Assembly (NCBI GenBank): GCA_016702415.1
Contig: JADJEA010000029.1
Span: forward strand, 124,001 to 188,000
Length of the DNA: 64,000 nucleotides
Direction: 5' to 3'
DNA from: Nostocoides sp.
GTDB taxonomy: Bacteria; Actinomycetota; Actinomycetes; Actinomycetales; Dermatophilaceae
The notes beneath the pieces were generated by a model. That model had not been told where the DNA came from. It did no database searches and worked only from the letters and a program-made list of their open reading frames with translations. Below are positions 52,769 to 60,891 of the stretch, piece after piece; position 1 is the stretch's first letter; each line of letters opens with the position of its first letter. Both the position numbers and the translations under genes were made by a program.

Positions 52769-54034
52769 TCACCGCGGGCTGAGCCGGTCCAGCCCGACGT
52801 AGGGGCGCAGCCCCTCGGGCACGACGACCGACCCGTCGGGCTGCTGATGGTTTTCGAGGATGGCGACCAGGAAGCGGGTCGTCGCGAGCGTGCCGTTCAG
52901 GGTCGCGGCGACCTGATTGCCCGACTCGCCCTTGATCCGGGTCCCGAGACGGCGCGCCTGGAAGGTCGTGCAGTTCGATGTCGAGGTCAGCTCGCGATAG
53001 CGGCCCTGCGTCGGAATCCACGCCTCGCAGTCGAACTTGCGCGCCGCGCTCTGCCCGAGATCGCCGGCGGCGGTGTCGATGATGCGATAGGGCACGTCGA
53101 TGAGCGCGAGCATGTCACGCTCCATCGTCAGGAGGCGCTCGTGCTCGGCCTCCGCGTCGGCGGGGTCGCAGTAGACGAACATCTCGATCTTGTTGAACTG
53201 GTGGACGCGGATGATCCCGCGGGTGTCCTTGCCATAGCTGCCGGCCTCGCGTCGATAGCACGTCGACCACCCGGCATACCGGCGCGGGCCGTCGCGCAGG
53301 TCGATGACCTCACCGGTGTGATAGCCCGCGAGTGCGACCTCCGAGGTGCCGGTGAGATAGAGGTCGTCGGCCTCGAGCCGGTAGACCTCGTCGGCATGCC
53401 GGTCGATGAACCCGGCCCCCTTCATGATCTCGGGCAGGACGAGGGTCGGGGTGATCATCGGGACGAACCCGCGCTCGATGGCCATGGCCATGCCGGCGTT
53501 GAGGAGACCGAGTTCGAGCCGCGCCCCGACGCCCGTCATGAAATAGAAGCGGGCACCCGACACCCGGGCGCCTCTGCCCATGTCGATCGCGCCCAGGGCC
53601 TCACCGAGGTCGAGATGGTCGCGCGGCGTGACGCCCTCGGCGGCGAAATCCCGTGGGGTGCCGACCACCTCCCGCACGGCAAAGTCCGCCTCGCCACCGG
53701 CCGGAACGCCGTCGACGATGACGTTGCCGATCTGCTCCAAGAGCGAATCCCGGTGTGCCTGTGCGGCATCCGCGGCGGCCTGGAGGTCCTTGACCCGGGC
53801 CGCGAGGTCGCGCGTCTCGGCGAGCAACGCCTGCTTGGCGTCGCCGCTCGCCGCGGCGACCTCCTTGCCGAGGGCCTTCTGCCGGGCGCGGTTGGCCTCG
53901 AACTCGGTCAACCGCGCACGGCGCTCGGCGTCGGCGGCGGCGACCTGGTCGACGAGAGACTCGTCGTCCCCGCGGGCGCGCTGCGAGGCCTTGACCCGCT
54001 CGGGGTCATCGAGAAGGAGTCTGATGTCGATCAC
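52769..54034 (-). CDS. serS: seryl-tRNA synthetase
   Basis: A 421-residue class II synthetase starting GTG 54034. The N-terminal tRNA-binding coiled coil spans about residues 30-100 (LTEFEANRARQKALGKEVAAASG). Catalytic landmarks: TGTSEVALAGYH, motif 2 FNKIEMFVYC region, TSTSNCTTFQARRLG, and motif 3 LNGTLATTRFLVAILENHQ. Length is standard. Confidence 0.97.
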   Translation of the reverse strand: MIDIRLLLDDPERVKASQRARGDDESLVDQVAAADAERRARLTEFEANRARQKALGKEVAAASGDAKQALLAETRDLAARVKDLQAAADAAQAHRDSLLEQIGNVIVDGVPAGGEADFAVREVVGTPRDFAAEGVTPRDHLDLGEALGAIDMGRGARVSGARFYFMTGVGARLELGLLNAGMAMAIERGFVPMITPTLVLPEIMKGAGFIDRHADEVYRLEADDLYLTGTSEVALAGYHTGEVIDLRDGPRRYAGWSTCYRREAGSYGKDTRGIIRVHQFNKIEMFVYCDPADAEAEHERLLTMERDMLALIDVPYRIIDTAAGDLGQSAARKFDCEAWIPTQGRYRELTSTSNCTTFQARRLGTRIKGESGNQVAATLNGTLATTRFLVAILENHQQPDGSVVVPEGLRPYVGLDRLSPR

Positions 54035-54070
54035 GGGATCAGCGTAACCACCGCGTGCCGCTGCGTTCCT

Positions 54071-54106
54071 CCCCTTTCCGAGGGTGGCGGCCGAGGCGGA
54101 AAGGGG
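54071..54106. promoter_or_regulatory. 10-bp perfect inverted repeat between serS and the sigma gene
   Basis: CCCCTTTCCG at 54071-54080 and CGGAAAGGGG at 54097-54106 flank a 16-base GC-rich loop. On the minus strand this lies in the serS leader, about 37 bases before its start; on the plus strand it precedes the sigma-factor gene by about 80. It could be an operator, leader hairpin or terminator. No T-box features are seen. Confidence 0.45.
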
Positions 54107-54186
54107 CCCCCGGGTCCCCCTTACCTCGCGGTAGCCTGAACCCGCTCGGCCGTCCCAGCCGGGCGCGGAGGAGGGAAGGATTCGCG

Positions 54187-54765
54187 GTGCGCTCGTCGTC
54201 GATGCGGTCCCTCGCCGACGATGCCTGCCAGGCGTTCACCGCATACCGCGAGGGTGATGTCCAGCGGCTCGGTGACCTCGTCCACCAGGTGACCCCGATC
54301 CTGTGGCGGACCGCCCGCCAGCACTGTCCGCGGCGGGAGGATGCCGAGGAGGCAGTCCAGAACACGTGGTTGCGGCTGGTCGACCACGCCCACGACATCA
54401 CCGATCCCCAGGCCGTCCTTGGCTGGCTCCTGGTGACCGTCCGGCGGGAGGCGTGGCACGCGGGAGGGCGGGATCGGCATACGACGGTGGTTGCGGATCC
54501 CGGGGCGGAGACGGAGGCGCCCGACCCCACTCCCGAGGCGGTCGCCGTCCTGAGCGAAGGCCAGCGCGTGTTGTGGGACAACGTCAAATCCCTATCACCG
54601 GCGTGTCAGTACTTGATTTGCGTGATCGCCTACGCGACCCGACCCGACTATGCGACCATTGCCGAGAACCTGGGAATCCCGGTCGGGAGCATCGGTCCGA
54701 CCCGCGGACGATGCCTCGCCAAACTCAAGGCGGCACTGGTCGCGGACCCGCGATGGAAGGAGTGA
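54187..54765 (+). CDS. RNA polymerase sigma factor (sigma-70 family, ECF-like)
   Basis: A 192-residue sigma factor with a GGAGGAGGGAAGG ribosome binding site upstream of GTG 54187. Region 2 reads VTPILWRTARQHCPRREDAEEAVQNTWLRLVDHA. Region 4 reads LSPACQYLICVIAYATRPDYATIAENLGIPVGSIGPTRGRCLAKL, where the helix-turn-helix is at about residues 155-180. It heads a three-gene unit with an unknown protein and a CHAT protein, a known actinobacterial arrangement. Confidence 0.88.
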   Translation: MRSSSMRSLADDACQAFTAYREGDVQRLGDLVHQVTPILWRTARQHCPRREDAEEAVQNTWLRLVDHAHDITDPQAVLGWLLVTVRREAWHAGGRDRHTTVVADPGAETEAPDPTPEAVAVLSEGQRVLWDNVKSLSPACQYLICVIAYATRPDYATIAENLGIPVGSIGPTRGRCLAKLKAALVADPRWKE

Positions 54766-54770
54766 GCGGA

Positions 54771-55262
54771 TGAACGCCCCGCCCGACGACGACGTCGCCG
54801 AGTCCGCTGCGCTCTTCCGCGAGATCCGTGACGTGCTCGACGTCCTCGACCCGATGCCCGACGATCTCACCACGCGGGCGAAGTTCGCGATATCCGCGCG
54901 CACCCTCGAGGCCGAACTCGCCGAGTTGACCACCGAACACCTCATCGCCGTGCGTGGTGCCGCGGCACCGACCTCGGGTGGGCTCTTCACCGCCGCCGGC
55001 GGCAGTGTCGTGGTCGAACTCGCCCCCGACGTCGCGGGCGGGATGCGAATCGACGGCTGGGTCAGCGACGGTCCCGCCGACATCGAGGCGTATGCCGCCC
55101 ACGACCCCCTCGCGCTCGCGACCCGTCCCCCGGTGGCCACGGCCGCCACGGACGAGGCGGGGCGGTTCGACATCGTCGTTCCCGGGGGGGCCGGTGGCGC
55201 TCCTGGTGCGATTCCGGGCGGGTGCCGGTCACACCATCCTCACCCGCCCCCTGGAGCTCTGA
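54771..55262 (+). CDS. hypothetical middle gene of sigma-CHAT cassette, 3' frameshift
   Basis: ATG 54771 lies 5 bp after the sigma gene. The acidic helical N-terminus (DDVAESAALFREIRDVLDVLDPMP) is followed by a beta-rich region with GGLFTAAGGSVVVELAPDV and EAGRFDIVVPGG. At the G7 run 55184-55190 the continuation GPVALLVRFRAGAGHTILTRPLEL is in another frame, ending at TGA 55262; a run of six G would restore one 163-residue protein. Uncorrected, the frame runs to 55462 as Arg/Ser-rich nonsense over the CHAT gene. It is probably a regulator or substrate of the CHAT protein; function unknown. Confidence 0.65.
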
Positions 55263-57825
55263 GACGATCGCCGCGCGCGCTCGGCCGGCGGCGGAGATCA
55301 CCCTCGGCCTCCTCGAGGAGCACCGCTCGACCGCGCAGCGCGACAACAACGAGGGCCGGCACGGGCAAGCGCGACAGGAGTTCGCGCGTCTGCTGCGGCG
55401 GATCGCCTCACTCCCGCCCGAGGCCGGCGCGCGTCTCGGGGTCGAGGCCCTCCGGGAGCTGACGGTCCGGACCGCCCTCGGGCTGTCGTTCGCCTGTGTC
55501 GCCACGGCGCGGTGGGATGAGGCGATGCGCGCGCTGGACGAGGCGGCATACACCTGCGGTCCCGACCGGCCCGACCTGCGTTCGCTCGTGGAGCGGCAGC
55601 GTGGGGTCGCCTATGCCAACGTCGGGCGGACCCGGGACGCCCTCGCCCACTTCCAGTCGGCGCTGGCCCAGCGCGAGCGCCTCGCCGTCGGCGACATCCT
55701 CATCTGCCTGCTCAATGTCGCTCTCCTGCATGCCCATCTCGGAGACTTCGCCGCGGCTCACCGCGAGACGGCGGAACTGCTGGAGCTGGCCGATCCGGCC
55801 AGGCATCCCACGGAGCGCTTCATGGCGACCTACAACGCCGGCATGATTGCGTATCTCGAGGGCGACCTCCCGCGGGCCCTGGCAATGATGGCCGCGGCGG
55901 ACACGATGCCGGTCGCCATCACCCGCGCCCCGGGATTGACCGACCAGGGGCGGGTCCTCCTCGACGCCGGACTGGTCGAGGACGCGATCGACGTCCTGAC
56001 CATCGCGACCGCCGAGGCCGCCGAGGGCGGCCGCTCCCTCTTCCTGGCGCAGGTCCAGGCGACCCTCGCCGACGCCTATTTGGTGGCCGGTCGGCATACG
56101 GAGGCGTATGCCGCGGCCCGCGCCGCGGTGACCCACCTGGGCCGGCGGGCGTCGGCGACGATGCGGGACGAAGCCCGGCTCGCGGTGCTCGCCATCCGCC
56201 TGGCCCGGGGGGATTCGCCCCGCGCCATCGTCCGGGCGACCGCGCCCATCCTCGAGCGTGCCCTCCAGGACCGGAGCCTGTTGGCGGTGCGGGCGCGCCT
56301 GCTGACGGCCGAGGCGCTGCTGCCCTCGGATCCGCGCGCCGCCGGCGCCACCCTTCCGCGCGTCATCCCCGACCGGCTGTCCCTGAGCGACCGCCTGCGC
56401 TGGCGTCGAGTGCGTGCGGAGAGTGCGGCGACCCTCGGTCATCGTGGCCGCGCCCGCGCGGAGCTGCGGGCGGCCGCGACCGAGTTGCAGGAGGCGCAGG
56501 CGCGGATCGCCAGCCTCGACCTCGGTGCCGCCCGGGCCCGGCATACCGAACCGCTGGCCCGGCTCGACCTGCGCCTGGCGATGACCTCCGGACCCGCGGC
56601 CGTCTATGAGGCGACCGAGCGCTGGCGTGCCGCGATGGGCCGGTTGGCAGCCGTGCGGCCGCCCGAGGATCCGGTCGCCGCCGAGCTCATCGCCCAGTTG
56701 CGGGCGACGCACGCCCGGCTGGAGGGGGCGGACGAACGGGAGCGCAGCGGCATACGGGCTCAGATCCACGCTCTGGAGCGCGAGATCCGGCGCCGGGACT
56801 GGGGCGACTCCTCGGACGGCCCCCAGGGGCAGGTGCGCCCACTGGCGGCGGCGTCCGCGATCGCCGAACTCGCCGAGGCCGGCGTGGACGCGTGCAGCTT
56901 CTTCGAGGCCGAGGGCGAGATCCATGTCGTCGTATGCCGCCGGGGCCGGATCAGCGTCGAGCGGTGCCTCCCCCTCGACCGGGCCGTGGATCTGACCCAC
57001 CGGGTGTGCGCGGACCTGCGGATGCGGACGGCATACGGGCCGATGCCGATGACGGGGGCGATCGACGCGAGCCTGACGCGCAACCTGGCGGCCCTCGACG
57101 GCGCGCTCCTCGGGCCGGTGCGCTCCCGGCAGCGGGCCGTCGTCGTCGTCCCCTGTCGCGCGATCAGCGGCCTGCCGTGGGGGGTCCTGCCGTCACTGGC
57201 CCAGCGACCGCTGACGATCGCCCGGTCGATCTCCGGCTTCCTCGGGCGCCTGCCACAGCCGGTGTCGGGCATCGCCCCGAAGGTCGCGGTGCTCACCGGG
57301 CCGGGATTGGGGCCGGTCGCCGAGGCGGAACGTCAGGCGATCGCGTCCGCGTGGAGCCTTCGGGCCGAGCCGGTGGTCGACGGCGCGTCGAGTAGGGCGG
57401 GGGCGCAGGTCGCATTCCGCGAGTCCGACGTCGTCCACATCGCTGCCCATGGGCGCCACGAGGGGCGTAGTCCCCTGTTCTCGTGGCTGGAACTCGGCGA
57501 CGGCCGGTTGTTCGCGCACGAGCTGCGGGCCGGTGGCGTCGGAGCCGCCCACGTCGTCCTCGCCGCGTGCGAGGTCGGGCGCACGACGGTCCGCCCGGGC
57601 GAGAACTCGCTCGGCTTCGCTGCGACGCTGCTCGCCCTGGGCGCGCAGACGGTGGTGGCCGCGCAGCTCCCGGTCCCCGACGACGTGGCGGCGACGGTCA
57701 TGACCGGCTATCACGCGGGCCTGGTCCAGGGTCGGCCATCGGACGAGGCGCTGGCGCTGGCCGTGGCGGCGGGTGGGCCCTTCGCCGGGGTATTCGCCGC
57801 GTTCGGGTCGCGCTGGGTGGTGTGA
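55222..57825 (+). CDS. TPR-CHAT protease-like protein
   Basis: An 867-residue protein. The first 480 residues are helical TPR-like repeats (GVAYANVGRTRDALAHFQSAL, NVALLHAHLGDFAAAHRETAELL). The C-terminal 330 residues form a CHAT (caspase-like) domain with VVVVPCRAISGLPWGVLPSL, catalytic His in VVHIAAHGRHEG and catalytic Cys in VVLAACEVGRTTV, ending in LLALGAQTVVAAQLPVPDD. The start is uncertain: GTG 55222 overlaps the previous gene by 41 bp. With the sigma factor and middle gene it may sense a signal and release or cleave a regulator. Confidence 0.88.
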   Translation: MPVTPSSPAPWSSETIAARARPAAEITLGLLEEHRSTAQRDNNEGRHGQARQEFARLLRRIASLPPEAGARLGVEALRELTVRTALGLSFACVATARWDEAMRALDEAAYTCGPDRPDLRSLVERQRGVAYANVGRTRDALAHFQSALAQRERLAVGDILICLLNVALLHAHLGDFAAAHRETAELLELADPARHPTERFMATYNAGMIAYLEGDLPRALAMMAAADTMPVAITRAPGLTDQGRVLLDAGLVEDAIDVLTIATAEAAEGGRSLFLAQVQATLADAYLVAGRHTEAYAAARAAVTHLGRRASATMRDEARLAVLAIRLARGDSPRAIVRATAPILERALQDRSLLAVRARLLTAEALLPSDPRAAGATLPRVIPDRLSLSDRLRWRRVRAESAATLGHRGRARAELRAAATELQEAQARIASLDLGAARARHTEPLARLDLRLAMTSGPAAVYEATERWRAAMGRLAAVRPPEDPVAAELIAQLRATHARLEGADERERSGIRAQIHALEREIRRRDWGDSSDGPQGQVRPLAAASAIAELAEAGVDACSFFEAEGEIHVVVCRRGRISVERCLPLDRAVDLTHRVCADLRMRTAYGPMPMTGAIDASLTRNLAALDGALLGPVRSRQRAVVVVPCRAISGLPWGVLPSLAQRPLTIARSISGFLGRLPQPVSGIAPKVAVLTGPGLGPVAEAERQAIASAWSLRAEPVVDGASSRAGAQVAFRESDVVHIAAHGRHEGRSPLFSWLELGDGRLFAHELRAGGVGAAHVVLAACEVGRTTVRPGENSLGFAATLLALGAQTVVAAQLPVPDDVAATVMTGYHAGLVQGRPSDEALALAVAAGGPFAGVFAAFGSRWVV
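56092..56113. repeat. inverted pair of the GTATGCCG octamer, 6-bp spacer
   Basis: CGGCATAC at 56092-56099 and GTATGCCG at 56106-56113 inside the CHAT gene, encoding RHT and YAA in different codon phases. Confidence 0.75.
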
Positions 57826-57896
57826 CGGAAGGCGTTGTGACGGTAGGCGTCGTGACGGACGGCGTTGTGACGGACGGCGTTGTGACGGTAGGCGGG
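57822..57896 (+). repeat. 15-bp tandem repeat over the CHAT stop codon
   Basis: Five consecutive 15-bp units of GTGACGGAMGGCGTT form (57822-57836, 57837-57851, 57852-57866, 57867-57881, 57882-57896). The first contains the CHAT TGA. No gene uses them; they fill the gap to the convergent LysE gene. Confidence 0.85.
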
Positions 57897-57916
57897 ACGA
57901 GGGTCGACGCGGCCGC

Positions 57917-58573
57917 TCAGCCGGTCGCGGTCTGGGTGGGGCGGCCGGTCAGGGCGAGGACGACACCGAGCACGATCATCATCAGCCCGCCGACGGCGTT
58001 GATCCGCCTGAGCCGGTGCGGCGATCGCCCGAACCAGTCCCGTGCCTTGGCCGCCATGGTGGCGACGAGGCTGTCACTGGCGACCGCGACGACGAAGAAC
58101 GTCAGGCCGAGGACGAGCATCTGGCTCCACACCGGCGCGGCACTGCGGTCGACGAACTGCGGCAGCAGGGCGATGAAGAACACGGTCGTCTTGGGGTTGG
58201 TCGCACCGACGACGAAGCCGTCGCGCAGCGCGTGGGCGGCGTGGCGGGGCCGCAGGTCGAGCTCGCCGAGCGCCCGGGCAGCGGCGTCCCGGTGGCGGAT
58301 GGTCTGAACCCCGAGATAGACGAGATAGCCGGCGCCGACGAGTTTGATCGACGTGTATGCCGTGGCACTCGCCGCGACGACCGGCCCCAGCCCCGCGGCG
58401 ATGAGGAAGATCTGCATGAGGATGCCGGTGGCATTGCCCAGAACGCTGAGCAGGGCCTCGCGGCGGCCCGCGGCGAGGGCGCGACCGACGACGAAGAGCA
58501 GACTCGGTCCGGGGATGGCGGCGATGACGATGCAGGCGAGGGCGAACCCGAGCCACCGGGAGAAGTCAGGCAT
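57917..58573 (-). CDS. LysE-family amino acid exporter
   Basis: A 218-residue membrane protein with six helices. FALACIVIAAIPGPSLLFVVGRALAAGRR at the N-terminus carries the PGP motif of the LysE/RhtB family, and DGFVVGATNPKTTVFFIALLPQFV the conserved NPK segment. It exports amino acids or related metabolites. Overlaps the DinB gene by 8 bp. Confidence 0.92.
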   Translation of the reverse strand: MPDFSRWLGFALACIVIAAIPGPSLLFVVGRALAAGRREALLSVLGNATGILMQIFLIAAGLGPVVAASATAYTSIKLVGAGYLVYLGVQTIRHRDAAARALGELDLRPRHAAHALRDGFVVGATNPKTTVFFIALLPQFVDRSAAPVWSQMLVLGLTFFVVAVASDSLVATMAAKARDWFGRSPHRLRRINAVGGLMMIVLGVVLALTGRPTQTATG

Positions 58574-59180
58574 CGACGTCGGCCAGATGGTGAACGAGAT
58601 CGTGCAGGAGGTACCTGCCGAGGCTCGCCGTCGTGAACGCGGAACCGTCGCTGCGCCGCCCCGGACGCTCCCACGCGTCGGGGGGCACGGCGGCATACGT
58701 CGCGGCCAGGGTGGCACTCGCGGTGGCGAGTTCGGCGGCGACGACGGTCGGGTCCTGCGCCCAGTAGCGGTCCTCGACCGCCGTGGCGTCCTGGTCCCAG
58801 TTGGTGAAGACCGGGTCGTCCTCGTCGAGGATCAGCCGGGTGCGGGTGTCGAAGAGGCGGCAGACGTCGCGGACGTGACAGCCGTATTCGAGCGGGGACC
58901 AGACGGCCGGACTCGGGCGGACCCCGGCGTCGGGGCGGGCCAGGACCGCCGACCACGGCAGGGTCGCCTGGGCGATGGCGCCGGCGAGATCGTCGGCGCG
59001 GACGGCGGACGCGGCATACCCACAGTCGGGGCAGGCGGCCTCGAGTACCCAGGTCCAGTCCTTGTCGTCCGGAGCCGGCGCAGCGGGCGCGCCTACGGGG
59101 GGTGGGTTCTCGGCGGGTGCGCCCTCGACGGGTGGGTCGCCGGCGGGTGGGTCGTCGGAGGGGGCGTTCACGACGACCAT
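58566..59180 (-). CDS. DinB/maleylpyruvate-isomerase-like four-helix protein
   Basis: A 204-residue protein. After a Pro/Ala/Glu-rich N-terminus (about 40 residues) and an odd Cys pair (ACPDCGYAAS), the four-helix DinB core shows LEYGCHVRDVCRLFDTRTRL (first His), and LGRYLLHDLVHHLADV (second and third His), the metal site of thiol-dependent enzymes such as mycothiol S-transferases. Function is probably thiol transfer or detoxification. The first strand may be replaced by the CxxC segment, which is unusual. Confidence 0.8.
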   Translation of the reverse strand: MVVVNAPSDDPPAGDPPVEGAPAENPPPVGAPAAPAPDDKDWTWVLEAACPDCGYAASAVRADDLAGAIAQATLPWSAVLARPDAGVRPSPAVWSPLEYGCHVRDVCRLFDTRTRLILDEDDPVFTNWDQDATAVEDRYWAQDPTVVAAELATASATLAATYAAVPPDAWERPGRRSDGSAFTTASLGRYLLHDLVHHLADVDA

Positions 59181-59221
59181 GCTGCCGTATGCCGCCCGCC
59201 CGCCGCTGGTAGTTTCAGGGC

Positions 59222-60442
59222 GTGACGGACGCGCTGATCATCGCCGGCGTGATCCTGGCCTCCCTCGCTCTGGTCGCCGTCGGGCTGGTGATGGCGGCGA
59301 CCGTCCGCCCGTCCAGAACCGTGCTGCCGCGCCCGCACCGGGACGCCTTCCGGCGGGGCCAGGCCACGCCTCGGCAGCGGCGGCTGGCGGTCGTGGTGAA
59401 CCCGACGAAGGTGGATGACCTCGCCGATGTCGAGCGCCGGCTGACCGCTGTAGCTCGCGAACTCGACTGGGCCGCACCGGCATTCCTGACGACGTCGGTG
59501 GAGGACCCCGGGACGGGCCAGGCGCGCGCCGCGCTCGCCGATGGTGCCGACCTGATCGCCACCCTCGGCGGAGACGGCACCGTCCGGGCGGTTGCCGCCG
59601 CCCTCGCCGGCACCGACACTCCGCTGGCGCTGCTGCCGGGGGGGACGGGCAATTTGCTCGCCCGCAACCTCGGGCTCGGGATCGATGACGTGGATGCCGC
59701 CTTGCGGCTGGCGTTGACCGGGCGCAATCGCACGGTGGACGTCGGCTACATCCGGCTGGACCCGGCCGATGAGGTCGGTGATCTCGGCCCCGACCGGGGG
59801 CCGGTGCCGGAGTCGGCCGCAGACGCAACCGTGGTCACGGGCACGGCCACTTCCACGGGCACAGCCCCGACCACAGACGCCAGCGCGGCCGCCGACACGG
59901 CCCCGACCACGGGCACAGCCGCGGGCCCGGCGGACGGTCATGTCTTCCTCGTCATGGCCGGCCTGGGGCTCGACGCGACCATCATGGCCGAGACGAGCGA
60001 GGAGGCCAAGGCACGGCGCGGCCAGCACGCCTATGTGGCGACCGGGCTGCGCAACTTCCTCGGCCCCCGCTTCCGCGCCGAGGTCGCGGTCGACGGGGGA
60101 CAGTCAGCACGGACATATGCCCGGACCATCCTGATCGGCAACTGCGGGCGTATCACCGGGGGCATCGACCTCATGCCTGACGCGCTGGTCGATGACGGGC
60201 TCCTCGACTGTGTCGTCCTGGCACCCAAGGGGGTCGCGGGCTGGGTCCTAGTCAGCGCGCGGCTGCTGACCCGCAACCGCAAGGCGCAGGGGGACCGGCT
60301 GGCGCGGCATACCGGAGAGCGGTTCGACATCAGGACCGACCAGCCGGAGGAGGTCCAACTCGACGGGGACGTCATCGGCACCGCTCGGCACGTCGTCGCC
60401 ACCGTCTCCCCCCGCGCCCTGGTGGTCCGGGTCGGGGCCTGA
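59222..60442 (+). CDS. diacylglycerol kinase-family lipid kinase
   Basis: A 406-residue protein with an N-terminal membrane helix (LIIAGVILASLALVAVGLVM), then the DAGK catalytic domain: LAVVVNPTKVDDLADV, IATLGGDGTVRAVAAAL, LALLPGGTGNLLARNLGL. An Ala/Thr repeat insertion (TGTATSTGTAPTTDASAA region, about residues 195-235) interrupts the second domain. The C-terminal half has VFLVMAGLGLDATIM and GNCGRITGGIDLMPDA. It phosphorylates diacylglycerol or a sphingoid-like lipid. Confidence 0.88.
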   Translation: MTDALIIAGVILASLALVAVGLVMAATVRPSRTVLPRPHRDAFRRGQATPRQRRLAVVVNPTKVDDLADVERRLTAVARELDWAAPAFLTTSVEDPGTGQARAALADGADLIATLGGDGTVRAVAAALAGTDTPLALLPGGTGNLLARNLGLGIDDVDAALRLALTGRNRTVDVGYIRLDPADEVGDLGPDRGPVPESAADATVVTGTATSTGTAPTTDASAAADTAPTTGTAAGPADGHVFLVMAGLGLDATIMAETSEEAKARRGQHAYVATGLRNFLGPRFRAEVAVDGGQSARTYARTILIGNCGRITGGIDLMPDALVDDGLLDCVVLAPKGVAGWVLVSARLLTRNRKAQGDRLARHTGERFDIRTDQPEEVQLDGDVIGTARHVVATVSPRALVVRVGA

Positions 60443-60595
60443 CCCCGCCGTCCCGAAGGCCCGCCAGCCGTCAGCCCCACGAGCTCTGAGCCCCAGGTGC
60501 CGGAAGCGCCGGGAGTCCGAAGCCCCCAGGAGCCCAAAGCCCCGGGAGTCCCGAAGCCCCAGAAGCCCGAAGCGCCAGAAGCCCGAAGCCCCAAC

Positions 60596-60868
60596 TTGAG
60601 CACGTCATACGGACTTGAGAGCCCGGGGGGGGGCCGGCCGCGGGGGGGCGGCGGGCGGCCCCGGGGGCGGCGGCGCGGCGGCACGTCATGTCTGGCGTGC
60701 TCAAGTCGACTTCACGTGCTCAAGTTGGCGACTCGGGGAGTCCAGGTCGATAAGGCGTGCTCAAGTTGGGGAATTTGGAGCTTCCCGGTCGACAAGACGT
60801 GCTCAAGTTCAGGAATCGGGGGCCAGGTCGATAAGGCGTGCTCAAGTTGGGGAATTTGGAGCTTTCCG
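60596..60868. repeat. mirror-image TTGAGCAC repeat element, locus 4 (rearranged)
   Basis: Left: CCAACTTGAGCACGTCATACGGACTTGAGA (by position 60592-60620). Centre: a G/C-only block. Right: GCACGTCATGTCTGGCGTGCTCAAG (60681-60705) then four GTGCTCAAGT units. A direct repeat of about 46 bp (from 60742 and from 60823, differing by 1-2 bases) repeats one right-hand unit. C-rich AGCCCCAGAAGCCC units precede the element (60490-60590). Confidence 0.8.
60621..60680. other. G/C-only 60-bp insertion inside locus 4 hairpin
   Basis: A run of almost pure G and C (including nine consecutive G at 60625-60633 and seven at 60642-60648) separates GGACTTGAG from CACGTCA, two halves of what is one continuous arm in loci 1-3. 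It is a low-complexity insertion or an assembly artefact. Confidence 0.6.
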
Positions 60869-60891
60869 GCCGGGGGCCTCAAGCCGGGGGC

